Source: Diphasiastrum complanatum
Lineage: Eukaryota; Streptophyta; Lycopodiopsida; Lycopodiales; Lycopodiaceae
Length of the DNA: 64,000 nucleotides
Assembly: GCA_029204225.1 (NCBI GenBank)
Contig: CM055100.1
Coordinates: 58,415,583 to 58,479,582 of the forward strand
Direction of reading: 5' to 3'
The notes under the pieces are model-generated. The model did not search any database. It was not told the origin of the DNA and was given only the letters and a program-made list of their open reading frames with translations. Shown here piece by piece: positions 1 to 9,781 of this stretch. A program made the translations under genes and the position numbers. Each line of letters starts with the position of its first letter. The first letter of the stretch is position 1.

Positions 1-436
1 TTCCAACCACAAGTCCTGACTATAATGGAAAAAAAGATGCTGAATAGTTTCTTCCTCCAGTTGGCAAAGCGGGCAAAGGTGGTTAGAAAGAAAAGGCCAT
101 TTAGCTCGAAGAGGCAAAAAGTTAGTAAGGATGCAGAAAGGGAAAGAGGGGGATGACAAGCAAAAAGGGAAGGGGATGCAGGAGGAAAGAGGGAGGAAGT
201 CCAAATGGGCTCATTGGATGGCAAAAGCAAGGGGCTGGTCCAAGAAAGAATATGCCGGAAGTCAAGGAAAGAAGAGGCCAACTTATGAAGAATAAAAGGG
301 CCTTTAATTTTAAAGGTGCCCCCAAAGGAAAGAAGAGAGCGAAAACAGGAGAGGGCTTTAAGAGGTGAGGGACCAGAGCGGAATTAGACATGTACTGGAG
401 AAGGAAGAAATGCCAATGTTGTGAAGGATGCACCAA
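1..436 (-). pseudogene. LINE (non-LTR retrotransposon) reverse transcriptase 3' fragment
   Basis: On the minus strand, positions about 120 to 1 read as a zinc-binding reverse-transcriptase tail: LRAKWPFLSNHLCPLC followed by QLEEETIQHLFF. This is the Cys-Pro-x-Cys...Glu-Glu-x-x-x-His-Leu-Phe signature of the zf-RVT domain found downstream of RT in plant LINEs. The weaker coding-like stretch up to about 436 lies in shifting frames, so the piece is decayed. The window edge cuts it on the downstream side. The lysine-rich plus-strand reading of the same bases is a shadow. Confidence 0.6.
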
Positions 437-879
437 GGAGGACAGACGTCGGAGGATCCAAATATCAATACTTGGTTAGGATATTTCGTTCTTCTATTGG
501 AGATTACGAGTTTGACTCTAATTTGCCCGTAGTATCATCGATGTATTGTCATATTGGGTCTTGATCATTTTGTAATTGTTTTTCATATCGTTAACTCAAT
601 ACTCCCAATTTTATCAGTTGGCTTATGTCAATTGTATGTGGAAAAACTCCATAATATGTTCATAGTTTTAACTTTATCTCATTATTGTACTCATTTGTTG
701 ATTTTTTGGACAATTTATCTTAAACAAATGGTGTCTTAGACATTGAATTGTTTGATCAAGTAAAGGCTATTGGGTTGAGTTTTGTAAAGTCAAGGCCAAC
801 AAGTAAGAGTGTTCATTATAGTCACATTGATCGACACGAAAGCCACAAGCATGTTAGTCTTTATTTTCAAAGATGGACA
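437..879. other. Unassigned spacer
   Basis: No coding frame, RNA gene or terminal repeat is recognisable. The bases are AT-rich with only short chance ORFs. The right part may be decayed Copia gag, because a gag fragment follows directly. Confidence 0.4.
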
Positions 880-1075
880 AACCACATAATTGTGTAAGCT
901 AAACCATGGAAGCAATCTCTATTTGTCTAAAACAAGCACAAAGGGAGGAGCAAGAATCAACACCAAGATTTCTCCAAAGACAAAGCTAAAGAGGAGGATA
1001 ATTTCTCTCAAGCTTCTACTTTAAAGATGAAGAAAAAGAAGATTAAGTGCTTCTTTTGTGGCAAGAAAGGCCATT
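880..1075 (+). pseudogene. Copia gag fragment ending in a zinc knuckle
   Basis: The plus strand reads a Lys/Gln/Ser-rich stretch and then KKKIKCFFCGKKGHLL, the first part (C-x2-C-x4-H) of a Copia gag CCHC zinc knuckle. The frame stops exactly where the Gypsy LTR begins (TGTTGGGGG at 1076), before the last cysteine. I infer that the Gypsy element inserted into this older Copia. Upstream bases back to about 760 may belong to the same gag but contain stops. Confidence 0.55.
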
Positions 1076-1820
1076 TGTTGGGGGTATTCCCAACAAAGTG
1101 TAAATAAATAAAATCGTCCAATAAAATGTGTTGCGAGGGCATGACATCTTGCGCGCGTAAGCCCATGGCCCAATGAGCACGCAAGCTTATGTGTAAATAA
1201 AATATAATTGACTTGGGCCTTGGAATTAAAATAAAACTAGAGGCTCAAAGTCATTTTAAAACTTAGAGATTACTTTTTAGAGTTGGGTCCAAATTGGGAC
1301 TCACATGAATCTTGTGAAGTTTAATGTATTTTTTATGGACCCTTGGATCAAGTTGGGTCCAAGATGAATGGATAGGATCAATGTGATTATTAGCCAATAG
1401 GATTGAGGGGCAAGGTCCTTCCCCATTTTATTAAAAGACACCATTCGTACACTATTTTTATGCTTAATAGAAAAGATGAGACATCATTTTGAGAGCTCAA
1501 ACATCCTCATTTGCTAATCACTCTTGCTTATGCTATTGTTGGGATTGCTTGTTATTTCCATTTCTTCCATGCTTTTTGTTTGTGATTAGTTAAGGTTTCT
1601 CCATAAGCAATGACATTGAGCATTTGAGCTAACATCCATCTCATCTCTCTCTCTCTTTCTCTCTTCTCTTATCTTTTCCTGTTCTTTTCTATCCCTTCCC
1701 TTCACCCAAAACCATGAAGAATGTTAGTGTAGAGGTTATGCACAGTTAGGTACCTATCCAGTGATCTAACCCTTGTTGACAGGCGGGAGGGCTATACTAC
1801 GCAAGATCTTTGACCCTACA
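1076..1820 (+). repeat. Gypsy 5' LTR
   Basis: The segment starts TGTTGGGGG and ends CCTACA, one base before a primer binding site. It interrupts a Copia zinc knuckle on the left. An AT-rich TATTAAAA lies near 1427 and a CT-rich stretch near 1645-1690, as in many plant LTRs. No second LTR of this element is seen because it is truncated near 3.48 kb, so the left edge rests on the TG start and the break in the Copia frame. Confidence 0.55.
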
Positions 1821-1821
1821 G

Positions 1822-1840
1822 TGGCGCCGTTGCCGGGGAT
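1822..1840 (+). other. Primer binding site complementary to tRNA-Asp
   Basis: TGGCGCCGTTGCCGGGGAT is the complement of the 3' end of plant tRNA-Asp (GTC) including CCA. It sits one base after the LTR end, the normal position for priming minus-strand DNA synthesis. Athila/Tat-type Gypsy elements commonly use this primer. Confidence 0.8.
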
Positions 1841-2531
1841 AGGTTTCCACTAACTAGTTTAGCTACATTTTAGTTATTTTCTTGCTATTTAGAGTAATTT
1901 TAGATAGATTTTTGGGCGTTTAGAGTTAGTTTTCTGTATTTTTTTGTGCTTGGACTGTTCACAGCTAGCGGAGGAGATGTGAGAGGGTAGAGGAGGTCCT
2001 GAACAGTCTCTAAGGGCTTGAAACCCAAACCAACCAGCCAAAAAACCCAAAAAACACACCAATCTACATTTTGGAGGGAAAAAGAGCCTAAAATCTCATC
2101 AAATTTTTATATCTCCAGAATCAATGAAAATTAATCCTTGTATGACTGACAACAGCTCTAGGGTATTGTCCCAGACCTGCATAGAAGCCTGTGAGAGTTA
2201 GTTCCACGCAGATTGCAAAAATCAGAGAAAAATCATAAAAAATTCAAAAACTCTTGAAAAAATTCAAAAAAATTCAAATCTTCATAAGAAGTCTTGCAAA
2301 GCCCTCTGAAGTTCCATCTCATTGAGACCAGGACACAGAGAAGCTTGCAAGAGTTAGTTTGATGTCTAAGTGCCTGTGCGAGAGTTCCTAGTGAAAAAAA
2401 GACGGGAAAGTACCAGTGAACCCTCGTAGACAGCAAAATTTTTAGTTCTAGTGAGCAAGAACTCTCGCAGAGGATTTAGACTGCATCCTACTGTATAAGC
2501 AAGATCCAATCACTTTGGAACCCACCATCGG
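1841..2531 (+). other. Gypsy untranslated leader
   Basis: This non-coding stretch lies between the tRNA-Asp primer site and the gag ATG. It would hold the packaging leader of the element; no ORF or structure stands out. Confidence 0.5.
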
Positions 2532-3487
2532 ATGAATCTGAGATCGGAACGATCAATAGCACGAAGGATAACAAATCAAGCACCACACCTTCCCAGATTA
2601 GCAGTTATGCAACAAGAGGCAGAACCGGAACCAGCACCAATAGATCCAATGGGCCACCCTGTACCTGTCGCTCCCTTGCAAGCAGTCCGGAAAGTACCAC
2701 GGATGGAAATACCAAAATACGACGGATCATCAGATCTCATCCGATTCCTCCATATCTACGAGCAAGCTTGTGAAATCTACGGTGAACGGACACCTGCGAA
2801 AAAGCTGATGCTGTTTCCTATGTCCCTATTGGCAGTGGCTCAGGATTGGTTTTTCAACCTGTCAGAGGAAGAAAAATCTACCTGGAAAGCGGTTAAAGCG
2901 GCTCTCATTACGCGCTTTAAACCAAGAAAGTTCCTGGAAGAACCGTTTCTCCTACTGAGCAAAGTCAAAATGAGAAAATGTGAAAGGGTCAGGGACTATA
3001 TTGAACGGGTCAAACACCTATGATCCGAGTGCAGTGCAGCCCTAACTCCCTATCATGCAGTGATCATGTGGTTCCTAGCCGGACTACCACAAAGCATCAG
3101 AAGAGAACTGAAATGACGGGAGCAGTACGCTACTCTGCAAGAAGCTACGGAAGATGCCATCAGGGAAGAGAATGAGGGATCTGATGACGAATATCCATCC
3201 ACTCACACTCCTACTCCCTTGTTAGCATCATCATCATCATCATCAAATGCATCTGCTCTATCCACAGAACTGCTGTTGGAGCAAATGACAAAATTACACA
3301 AACAACAGATGGAGCAACTTACGGCGCAGTTTGACCAGTAACTGAAAGCCTTACAGGGAGCTGTAGTAGTAATGCCACATCATCCGGAACCAAACCAGCT
3401 GCAGTATTCTAGACGAGAGAATGTATGGTGTTCAGTGTGCACGCAGAACCATACAACGAATGAGTGTCCAGTCCTAAAGCAAAATCT
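2532..3487 (+). pseudogene. Gypsy gag polyprotein, broken
   Basis: An opening ATG at 2532 begins a capsid-type gag. The core has a PKYDGSSDLIRFLHIYEQ-like stretch, then AQDWFFNL and TWKAVKAALITRF, typical of the plant retrotransposon gag domain. The frame stops at 3021-3023 but continues recognisably (LTPYHAVIMWFLAGLP), with further stops near 3113 and 3341. A poly-Ser run comes from (ATC)n at 3226-3243. A zinc knuckle of form C-x2-C-x4-H-x4-C (WCSVCTQNHTTNECPVL) ends near 3475. Protease and pol are missing: the sequence switches to a minus-strand Copia near 3480. A 690-bp leader separates it from the primer site. Confidence 0.75.
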
Positions 3488-4722
3488 GAGACTCCTCCTT
3501 GCACATAGCTTTCATGGACTTGGTGTTGATGTGACCAAGCCTCTTGTGCCACAAGTCAAATGTGGTCATCTTGGTCTCCTCGGCTACCATCACAACTTGG
3601 TTAGGATTTACAAAAGCATCAAGCTTAAATAACCTCTCAAACCTTGTTTCCCTTGCTATGATCATCCCACTTTTCTTGATGTTGCATACATTAGTAGAGA
3701 ACTCCACAATGAAACCATGATCTAAAAGTTGGCCAACACTAAGCAAATTTTTAGTGATGCTAGGAATGAAGAGAACACCATCTATCTTAGTCTTCTTGGA
3801 GGATCCTAAGTATAAGGGATTGGATCCCACATCTTCAACTTTACTTTCATGATCATTTGCTGTGAAAATGGACTTTATAGGTCCTACACAAAATGTGAGT
3901 TGAGAAATACTCCGTATCTTAGATTTGGGGCCTTCTTGGGCTTGACTTGTGATGATAAGGATGTGGATCCTCCTTGATCTCCATCCTTTGCTTGCTCCCT
4001 TTTGAATGCTCCTCCCTGGGTCTTTGCTTTGCCATTGCTCTTGAGAAATAAGGCTTTGTCATCACCATCATTGATGGAGAGCCTCTCCATCCTTGATTTG
4101 ATATGAGCCTTCCTACTCTCCTCGACCATCAACACACTTTGAAGGTTTTCAATTGTAGGCAAGTTTCCCATGATGGCATAGCTTTGGACAAGGTTAGTAA
4201 AATCACTACATAAGCCATTCAAAACTATTTGCACAAGCTCACTCTCTATAATAGGTTCACCAACATAAGTAAGCTCTTTGTTCAAATCTTTCTCTCAAAA
4301 CAAATTGATGTTCACTCTCACTCCCTCCTTGGAAGCATTGAAGAAATTGTTTTGAGGGAAAGTAACCTTGAGGTATTCTTGGACTCATAGATCTTTTGAA
4401 GAGTCTCCCAAGCTTCTTGGGCTGAGGTACATCCTCCTACTTCTTTGAGCAAATTATTTGCAACATTCATCTTAATACAATGAAGTGCAATCTTGAACCT
4501 TCTCTTGTATTTAGTTGCTTCTTGTGGATGGATTGGCTCATCTTCCTCTCCATTCACAATATCCATCAAATCTTGCATGATAAGGATGGATTCCATTCTT
4601 AACTTCCAAATTGAATAATTTGAAGAGTTCAATATATCACTAGAATCCAAAAGATAGGCACTTATGGATGCCATCTTCAATGATAGGGAGATAGATTCAA
4701 AGAAACAAGATAGATTGTACAA
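3474..4722 (-). pseudogene. Copia gag and pre-integrase fragment
   Basis: Reading leftward from 4722, MASISAYLLDSSDIL and SSNYSIWKLRMESIL are the start of a UBN2-type Copia gag, continuing to about 4318. The next frame (4285-3884) carries the gag C-terminal half (VQIVLNGLCSDFTNLVQS). The last frame (3830-3474) has the pre-integrase signature KNLLSVGQLLDHG and LWHKRLGHIN. The zinc knuckle and the protease DSGAS motif are not found between them, so that part is deleted or ruined. Integrase, RT and RNase H are absent. The fragment abuts the plus-strand Gypsy gag on its left. Confidence 0.75.
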
Positions 4723-5824
4723 GATATGATCACTACTAGTTATCCCACTCTCTTTGAGACCTGAGATGAATCACTCTTTGATTTCTCAACAAGATCTAAG
4801 ATGATCTTGAGCTTGATCTATCTTCTAGATCCAAACTAGATCCAAATTTATTATAGATTAGATCAAAACTAGTCTCCTCCTTGATCTCGGCTTCACAAGA
4901 AGGGTGAATCCACCTATACTAAACCAAAAACGCTTTATAGCACACAAATGTCTTACAAATAGAGCCTCTTAAATTCAAGTTGAATCACATTGACATATTC
5001 AATCACAAACCGAGTAGAATAGAAACACAATTTTCACTAGTTTTGCATTTCTAGATGAAAAAATCATCAAAACACTTGATCTGAACTAAAAGGTGTATTT
5101 TAGGATCGTTAAGAAGCCTAAGAACGACCTAATTAAGCTCTCAAATGACTGATCCAAACTTCTAAAGAGTGGTGGCATTCAAATCCTTATGAAAATCTCT
5201 ACCAGGAGACATCAATAGCAAAAATATGGCCCCAAAGAGGGCCCTATAAGAAATGCCATGTAGGAGAGAATAAAATAACTATAAAGTAATTAAAATATCA
5301 TTTTCTAAATTTTTTAGGCATATGTCCACATTACTTTCCATGTAAATGAATGCATCTTAGTTTAGTCACATCAACTTCACTGGTATTTAACCACAGCTAA
5401 AGTATAATTTTTTAAAATGCTGAAATATTCTCTCCCAATAGTTGGGAACACTAAAAAATTTGAATTAGGAGTGACATTTCAGAAACAAAGCCTACACCAT
5501 CTCTATCTCCAGTGTCGTTAGCGCCATCTCCAGCTTTGTTATTGTCATTGTGTTGTTTGTTACTATACTATTGTACTGATGACAAAGCTTTATCATCTTC
5601 AAAATCAACGGATTATAAAAAAATTCAAAAAGCATGCAAATTTATACAAGCCAATAGGCAATAGACACAAAATAAGATTTTGTATACTAAATGAAATTTT
5701 TTACAAAGAACAATTGAGCAAAATCTACTCTGCTTCCGATACTTTCTCTAATGAAAGTTGCAACTTTGAATCATGCAACAATTTCCTTCGTATGGATTCA
5801 AGAGCTCATAGTTTTCATGCTTAC
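4723..5824. other. Copia leader remnant and unassigned sequence
   Basis: The first few hundred bases probably are the 5' leader of the minus-strand Copia at 3.5-4.7 kb, since they lie directly upstream of its gag start. No LTR edge or primer site is visible. From about 5.2 kb the sequence is AT-rich and unassigned; further 3' exons of the gene fragment at 5825-6860 could lie here, but I cannot call any. Confidence 0.35.
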
Positions 5825-6110
5825 TCAGATCAACGTAGACAGCGTACAATGCAAAATGAGATGATCTAAACATGGACACTGGTCCATATCCTAAAATTTT
5901 AAGTGCAATAGTTTTCTTTACAAAAATTATTCTATGCACCTTATTAAAATTATGTCCTCCAAGAAAATGAGACAATGCCTTGATTGCCATAATCATTGTC
6001 TCACCATGTTGATGAAACTTTGAATGGGCAACTCTTATCTCATTATTCTTGAAGAACTTCAGATAATGCCCTAGTGTATGATCTCTTGAAAATTCTCTAG
6101 CAGAAGATCT
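5825..6110 (-). CDS. Exon of an unrecognised gene fragment (second exon)
   Basis: The minus strand opens after an acceptor ...GGGCAG at 6112-6111 with RSSAREFSRDHTLGHYLKFF, runs through HQHGETMIMAIKALSHFLGG and YGPVSMFRSSHFALYAV, and reaches a donor (GTAAGC) at 5824. Without splicing the frame runs on to a stop near 5750. The composition is that of an ordinary soluble protein, with no transposon motif. It joins the preceding exon in phase 0 across a 128-base intron (6238-6111). I do not recognise the family. Because the upstream exon has a frameshift, this may be a pseudogene copy. Confidence 0.5.
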
Positions 6111-6238
6111 CTGCCCTCCTCAACGAATTGCGAAATCATCAATGAACATTGTTTCGTGAAATGAAAAATCCAAAGTAAGCTCCAATATATAATCTGACAG
6201 AACGAATATACTAGTACATAATAAGATACAAAACTTAC

Positions 6239-6860
6239 GCATTCGGCTTTGTCTTCCATGATTATTGTCTCTTCATCAATATTATGTCCACCTTTCGATG
6301 TCAATATAGTTAGTGAATAGACAGTTGGTTTTGGAAAACCAAGCTGACTTTGAATTCTGAGAAACTCCTCTTCAGAAGGCAGATCATCTTCTTTATTGCG
6401 CATTTCCTCCACAACCATTTTTAAGCAATCTTTCCCTGAATAAAGCTCATCATTATGTACATCGTCAACACCAAGGAGAAGATCATCAGCATCAAAGTCA
6501 ATTATATCTGAAAATTCATCAAGCTCTTTGCTCAAAATGCAAAGAGTCTCAGCTTTAGTGAAATAAAAAAGATCCGATATATCCGATAATGTCAAAAAAG
6601 AATTATTATCTATATTATAAGTAGGCAATGTGATAAGAGATTTATTAGAAGGAAAAAGGGTGTTGGGATTTCTAGGGCCAACAAACGATGCCCTATTTCG
6701 TGCATGATCAAAATCTATACAATCATCTAAACTAATGTTCGTATCAATAAAAAAAAGTTTCTATATCTACAATCTTCGACTTTTTAGACTTTGTACCATT
6801 GGAAGAAGTAGCTTCAGAAGTGGAAGGGCTAACTTTTGAATCATCAGAAATATTTAACAA
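6239..6860 (-). pseudogene. Exon of an unrecognised gene fragment (first visible exon, frameshifted)
   Basis: The minus strand encodes an acidic protein segment: a Ser/Thr/Lys-rich start, then FTKAETLCILSKELDEFSDI, DADDLLLGVDDVHNDELYSG and LPSEEEFLRIQSQLGFPKP. It ends at a consensus donor after KAEC (GTAAGT at 6238). A run of eight T on the minus strand near 6745-6752 shifts the frame; one base fewer would keep the two halves in line. No start codon or upstream exon is assigned. No transposase, helicase or retroelement motif is seen, so a host gene fragment is the likelier reading. Confidence 0.45.
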
Positions 6861-7480
6861 AAGGTAATGTATGATGCCTATGAGATTCACAAAGATCTCT
6901 TGATAACGAATGATCTAAGGTAGATTTCTAGATTTCTAAGAAGCTTCTAATCTCTAGCCAATCAAAACTTGGATGATGGTGTAATAGATCCACTCAAAAA
7001 TCCTAGCAAATCACTCCTTCACAAAATTGATTCTAGCACTATTTGCTTGATATTTCACACACACACAAGATTTGAACAAATAAGCCTTAAAGGTTTGTCT
7101 GATGCTTCAAAATGAAGTGCTTCATTGACTCAAATCTCTATTTGATCATTAGCATTCAATGGTTTAAACCTAGATCTAGACAATGCACCAAAAATCATGA
7201 ATTTTGTACTAGTATGCACATTTTTGGATCAAAAACACTATAGAAAGTTGATTTGAAGGTTGTTGTATGGTTTCACACGTGTGAACAGTACGCCAGCAGC
7301 CCACAAATCGATCTTGACCAAAAATATTGAAGGTACATGACTTGTTTTATGTTTGAAATCGCAATGCCGTCTTAGCATATCATGTCAGTCAACGTGAACC
7401 TTGTCAAATGCAACTATGATTACTTTTTGTATGTGGTTATGGCATGCCATCTTCTTGGTTGCATCATCCAATTATTTGGT
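6861..7480. other. Non-coding, probably LTR-derived
   Basis: The stretch has no coding frame. It contains the 14-bp palindrome TTCACACGTGTGAA at 7272-7285, which also occurs in Copia LTRs elsewhere in this window, so it may be an old LTR remnant. No edges can be set. Confidence 0.3.
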
Positions 7481-7493
7481 TATGTAATGTATA

Positions 7494-7790
7494 CTTGGTG
7501 ACTATTTTTCCCATTTTTTGAACATATTAAAAAGTTGGTGCACTTTTTCAGCCTGTGCTTCAAGCGTCGAACTGCCATGTGGAATTCGAAGTCTTCATTA
7601 TGCTTCATAAAGGACATGTAGAAAAAGTCAAAATATTCATTACGCAATGGAAGGCGCCGACCACAGGCCATTCTGCCCAGTTCGGCTTTCTAAAAAAATT
7701 TAGGCTCAGACCCTCCGAGCCTCGCCCAAAAAATTATAAAAATCCTTATCGGGCTGAATGGCTTGTGCTCGGCCCCTTCCATATAAGTAA
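7494..7790 (+). repeat. Dispersed repeat, copy 1
   Basis: This stretch aligns with 61437-61700 in the same orientation. Shared landmarks in order are TTTTTGAACA(T/A)ATTAAAAAG, CATTATGCTTCATAA, CATTACGCAATGGAA, AAAAATTTAGGCTC and AAAATCCTTA(T/C)CGGGC. It has no coding potential. No clean inverted termini or target duplication are visible, so the class is unknown. Confidence 0.55.
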
Positions 7791-7898
7791 GAATAGCCAC
7801 ACTCACTGGGTTCGTTGTAATTTAAGCAAATTCATGTCTTTAAAAAAAACACTCAAATTCTATTTTGCAAATATTAAAGTAAAATTCAAATATCACAA

Positions 7899-7901
<3 letters not shown>

Positions 7902-7963
<62 letters not shown>
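7902..7963. repeat. (CT)n microsatellite
   Basis: An uninterrupted CT dinucleotide array of about 62 bp. It sits where a 5' leader of the downstream ORF could be; CT arrays are common in plant 5' leaders. Confidence 0.95.
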
Positions 7964-7965
<2 letters not shown>

Positions 7966-8130
7966 TTTAATTGAGATCTTCCCACAAGTTTGTATTTCCA
8001 TTTCCTTGAGCTCATAATCCTATCTATCCTTCTTCTATCTCAGCCTGCGACTCCGTCTTCTCAAGAGAGCGACACCATCTTCACACTCAACCCATCCACG
8101 AGTCTGCTGCAATTGCCCAATAGCAAAAAC

Positions 8131-8796
8131 ATGCAGGATCAAGTTGTAGATAATCAATATAGCTGCTACCACCAGCAGAAGTTAGGAGGGCTGATCAAGA
8201 ACAGGAAAATGGCTGTATCAGATCATGAATTAGCCATTGCTCCTTGTCACCTGATCTACAAGCGTGATGAAATAATTGCAAATCATCATAATTTGTTCAT
8301 CAGTTTGTGGCAGGAAGGATTTCGGCCACAAGAAAGGACTGAAGATGGCTGGGTTGTGTACATTTTAGGAGGAAAGTTGAATCCTCCAGTTGAGGTCTCT
8401 CTTCCTTGTGACATATCCACCACTGCGCCACGCAGAATGCAAGCATTTCTTCGCAAAGCAGGCAAGAATTTCATGTGCAAGTGGGAAGTGGTTGCAGATA
8501 ATTGGACTGATCATCTGCCTTTATCAGCAATAGCGTCTGTTTCTGAGCAGAATGTAGCTCCTTATAAAATTAGTGAAGTGGGTTTGCCTGGATTGGGGCT
8601 TTATCAAGCTGCTCTGCCCTCACAATTTGGAGGGCAGTGCTCCAAGTCAATACCATTTCTGGACGAGCAATTGCTGCAGCATAACCTTGCAGAGGCGTTG
8701 CGTGAGGAAGAAGAAAGTGATCCGTCGGTTAACTATGGCAAGAGCAACGAGCGCATCTACAAACTGAGGAGGCAGCAAAAACCCATTACCATTTAG
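8131..8796 (+). CDS. Hypothetical protein, family not recognised
   Basis: From the ATG at 8131 an uninterrupted frame of 221 codons runs to a TAG at 8794-8796. The frame is open further upstream to about 7977, with a hydrophobic Leu/Ile-rich stretch near 8010-8045, but has no earlier ATG; an upstream exon or non-ATG leader is possible. Distinct segments are LWQEGFRPQERTEDGWVVY, KNFMCKWEVVADNWTDHLP and ALREEEESDPSVNYG, followed by a basic C-terminus. Amino-acid use looks like real protein, and no retroelement or transposase motif is present. It may be a gene, an exon or a recent pseudogene. I assign no function. Confidence 0.45.
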   Translation: MQDQVVDNQYSCYHQQKLGGLIKNRKMAVSDHELAIAPCHLIYKRDEIIANHHNLFISLWQEGFRPQERTEDGWVVYILGGKLNPPVEVSLPCDISTTAPRRMQAFLRKAGKNFMCKWEVVADNWTDHLPLSAIASVSEQNVAPYKISEVGLPGLGLYQAALPSQFGGQCSKSIPFLDEQLLQHNLAEALREEEESDPSVNYGKSNERIYKLRRQQKPITI

Positions 8797-9781
8797 AATG
8801 TTAGGCTCTTGTTGCCTGCACAGGCATATTACTGCACTCTACAACATGCTCAATATAGCTTCTTCTCACAAAAGAAAACGGAGCAGGAGCAAGTTCTTTA
8901 GTATTAATGCAGTTCAAATAGAATCGGCTTTGCTGTGGTTTTCAAGCTTGCTTTGAAATTGTTCACATAGCAAGCTTAGAGAAAATTGCGTACACGCTTC
9001 AAACTGAACTGCAATTCTTGTTAGAGCATGTACATTCATCTTCAAATCTTCCAACGAAACGTAATCAACATATAATCTGAATATTATTTCTGAGTTCATC
9101 TTCTATATAATTTTGACGTTTTGCATTCAATGATAGTACTCTGTTCAAAGATCAGAAGAGTGATTGTGGATGAAACAAAGTAAAGTCCATACAGAGATTT
9201 GAGATAAACAATTCTTGTGTAGCGGATAATAAAAAGTTTCAATTCTTGATCGTGTTTCATATTACAGTGGTAAGTCTCCAGATGAGAACATGGAATTGGA
9301 TTATTCAGGTAGCTGTCTTGATAAGGAAGCTTGAAGTCTGCTAGACAATTTTCTGATTGCCTGAGGGCATAGTTCCATAACGTGTATAGCAAACATATTA
9401 AGTCAACAACATACAGTGTTAAGAAGATTTAAAACAGCCCTTGTTACCACCTAGCAATTATTAGCAAGCCTTGTTATCAAAGAGATTGTAGCAAAAACGT
9501 TGATGACACTACACCGAAGCACTAGCAGAAATGCCATATTAGACATTCTTACTTTCATTGACATTTTTGCACACAAAAATGGACTACTTCAATAGCATTT
9601 ACCTTAATATGTTATATATGTTATATAGAAATAGGCATGCAAGGCTAGAGACCGCAAACAAAGAAGAACTGTAGGCAGACGATAAAATCTATAAGAGTAT
9701 GTGTAATCTCTTAAGGCATAGTCTTTGTTGCAGATTGGTTCCTAATCACACTTACAAAGGCATATGTAGTTTACAGAGGCT
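8797..9781. other. Unassigned spacer
   Basis: AT-rich with only short chance ORFs. The first part may be the 3' untranslated region of the ORF at 8131-8796. Nothing else is recognisable. Confidence 0.35.

Noticed and set aside
153-368. Lys/Arg-rich plus-strand ORF
   Set aside because: It is the opposite strand of a LINE fragment in a purine-rich stretch and has no domain.
7555-7974. 139-codon ORF ending in Leu-Ser repeats
   Set aside because: It lies in a dispersed repeat and a CT microsatellite; the repeat copy at 61.5 kb does not keep the frame.
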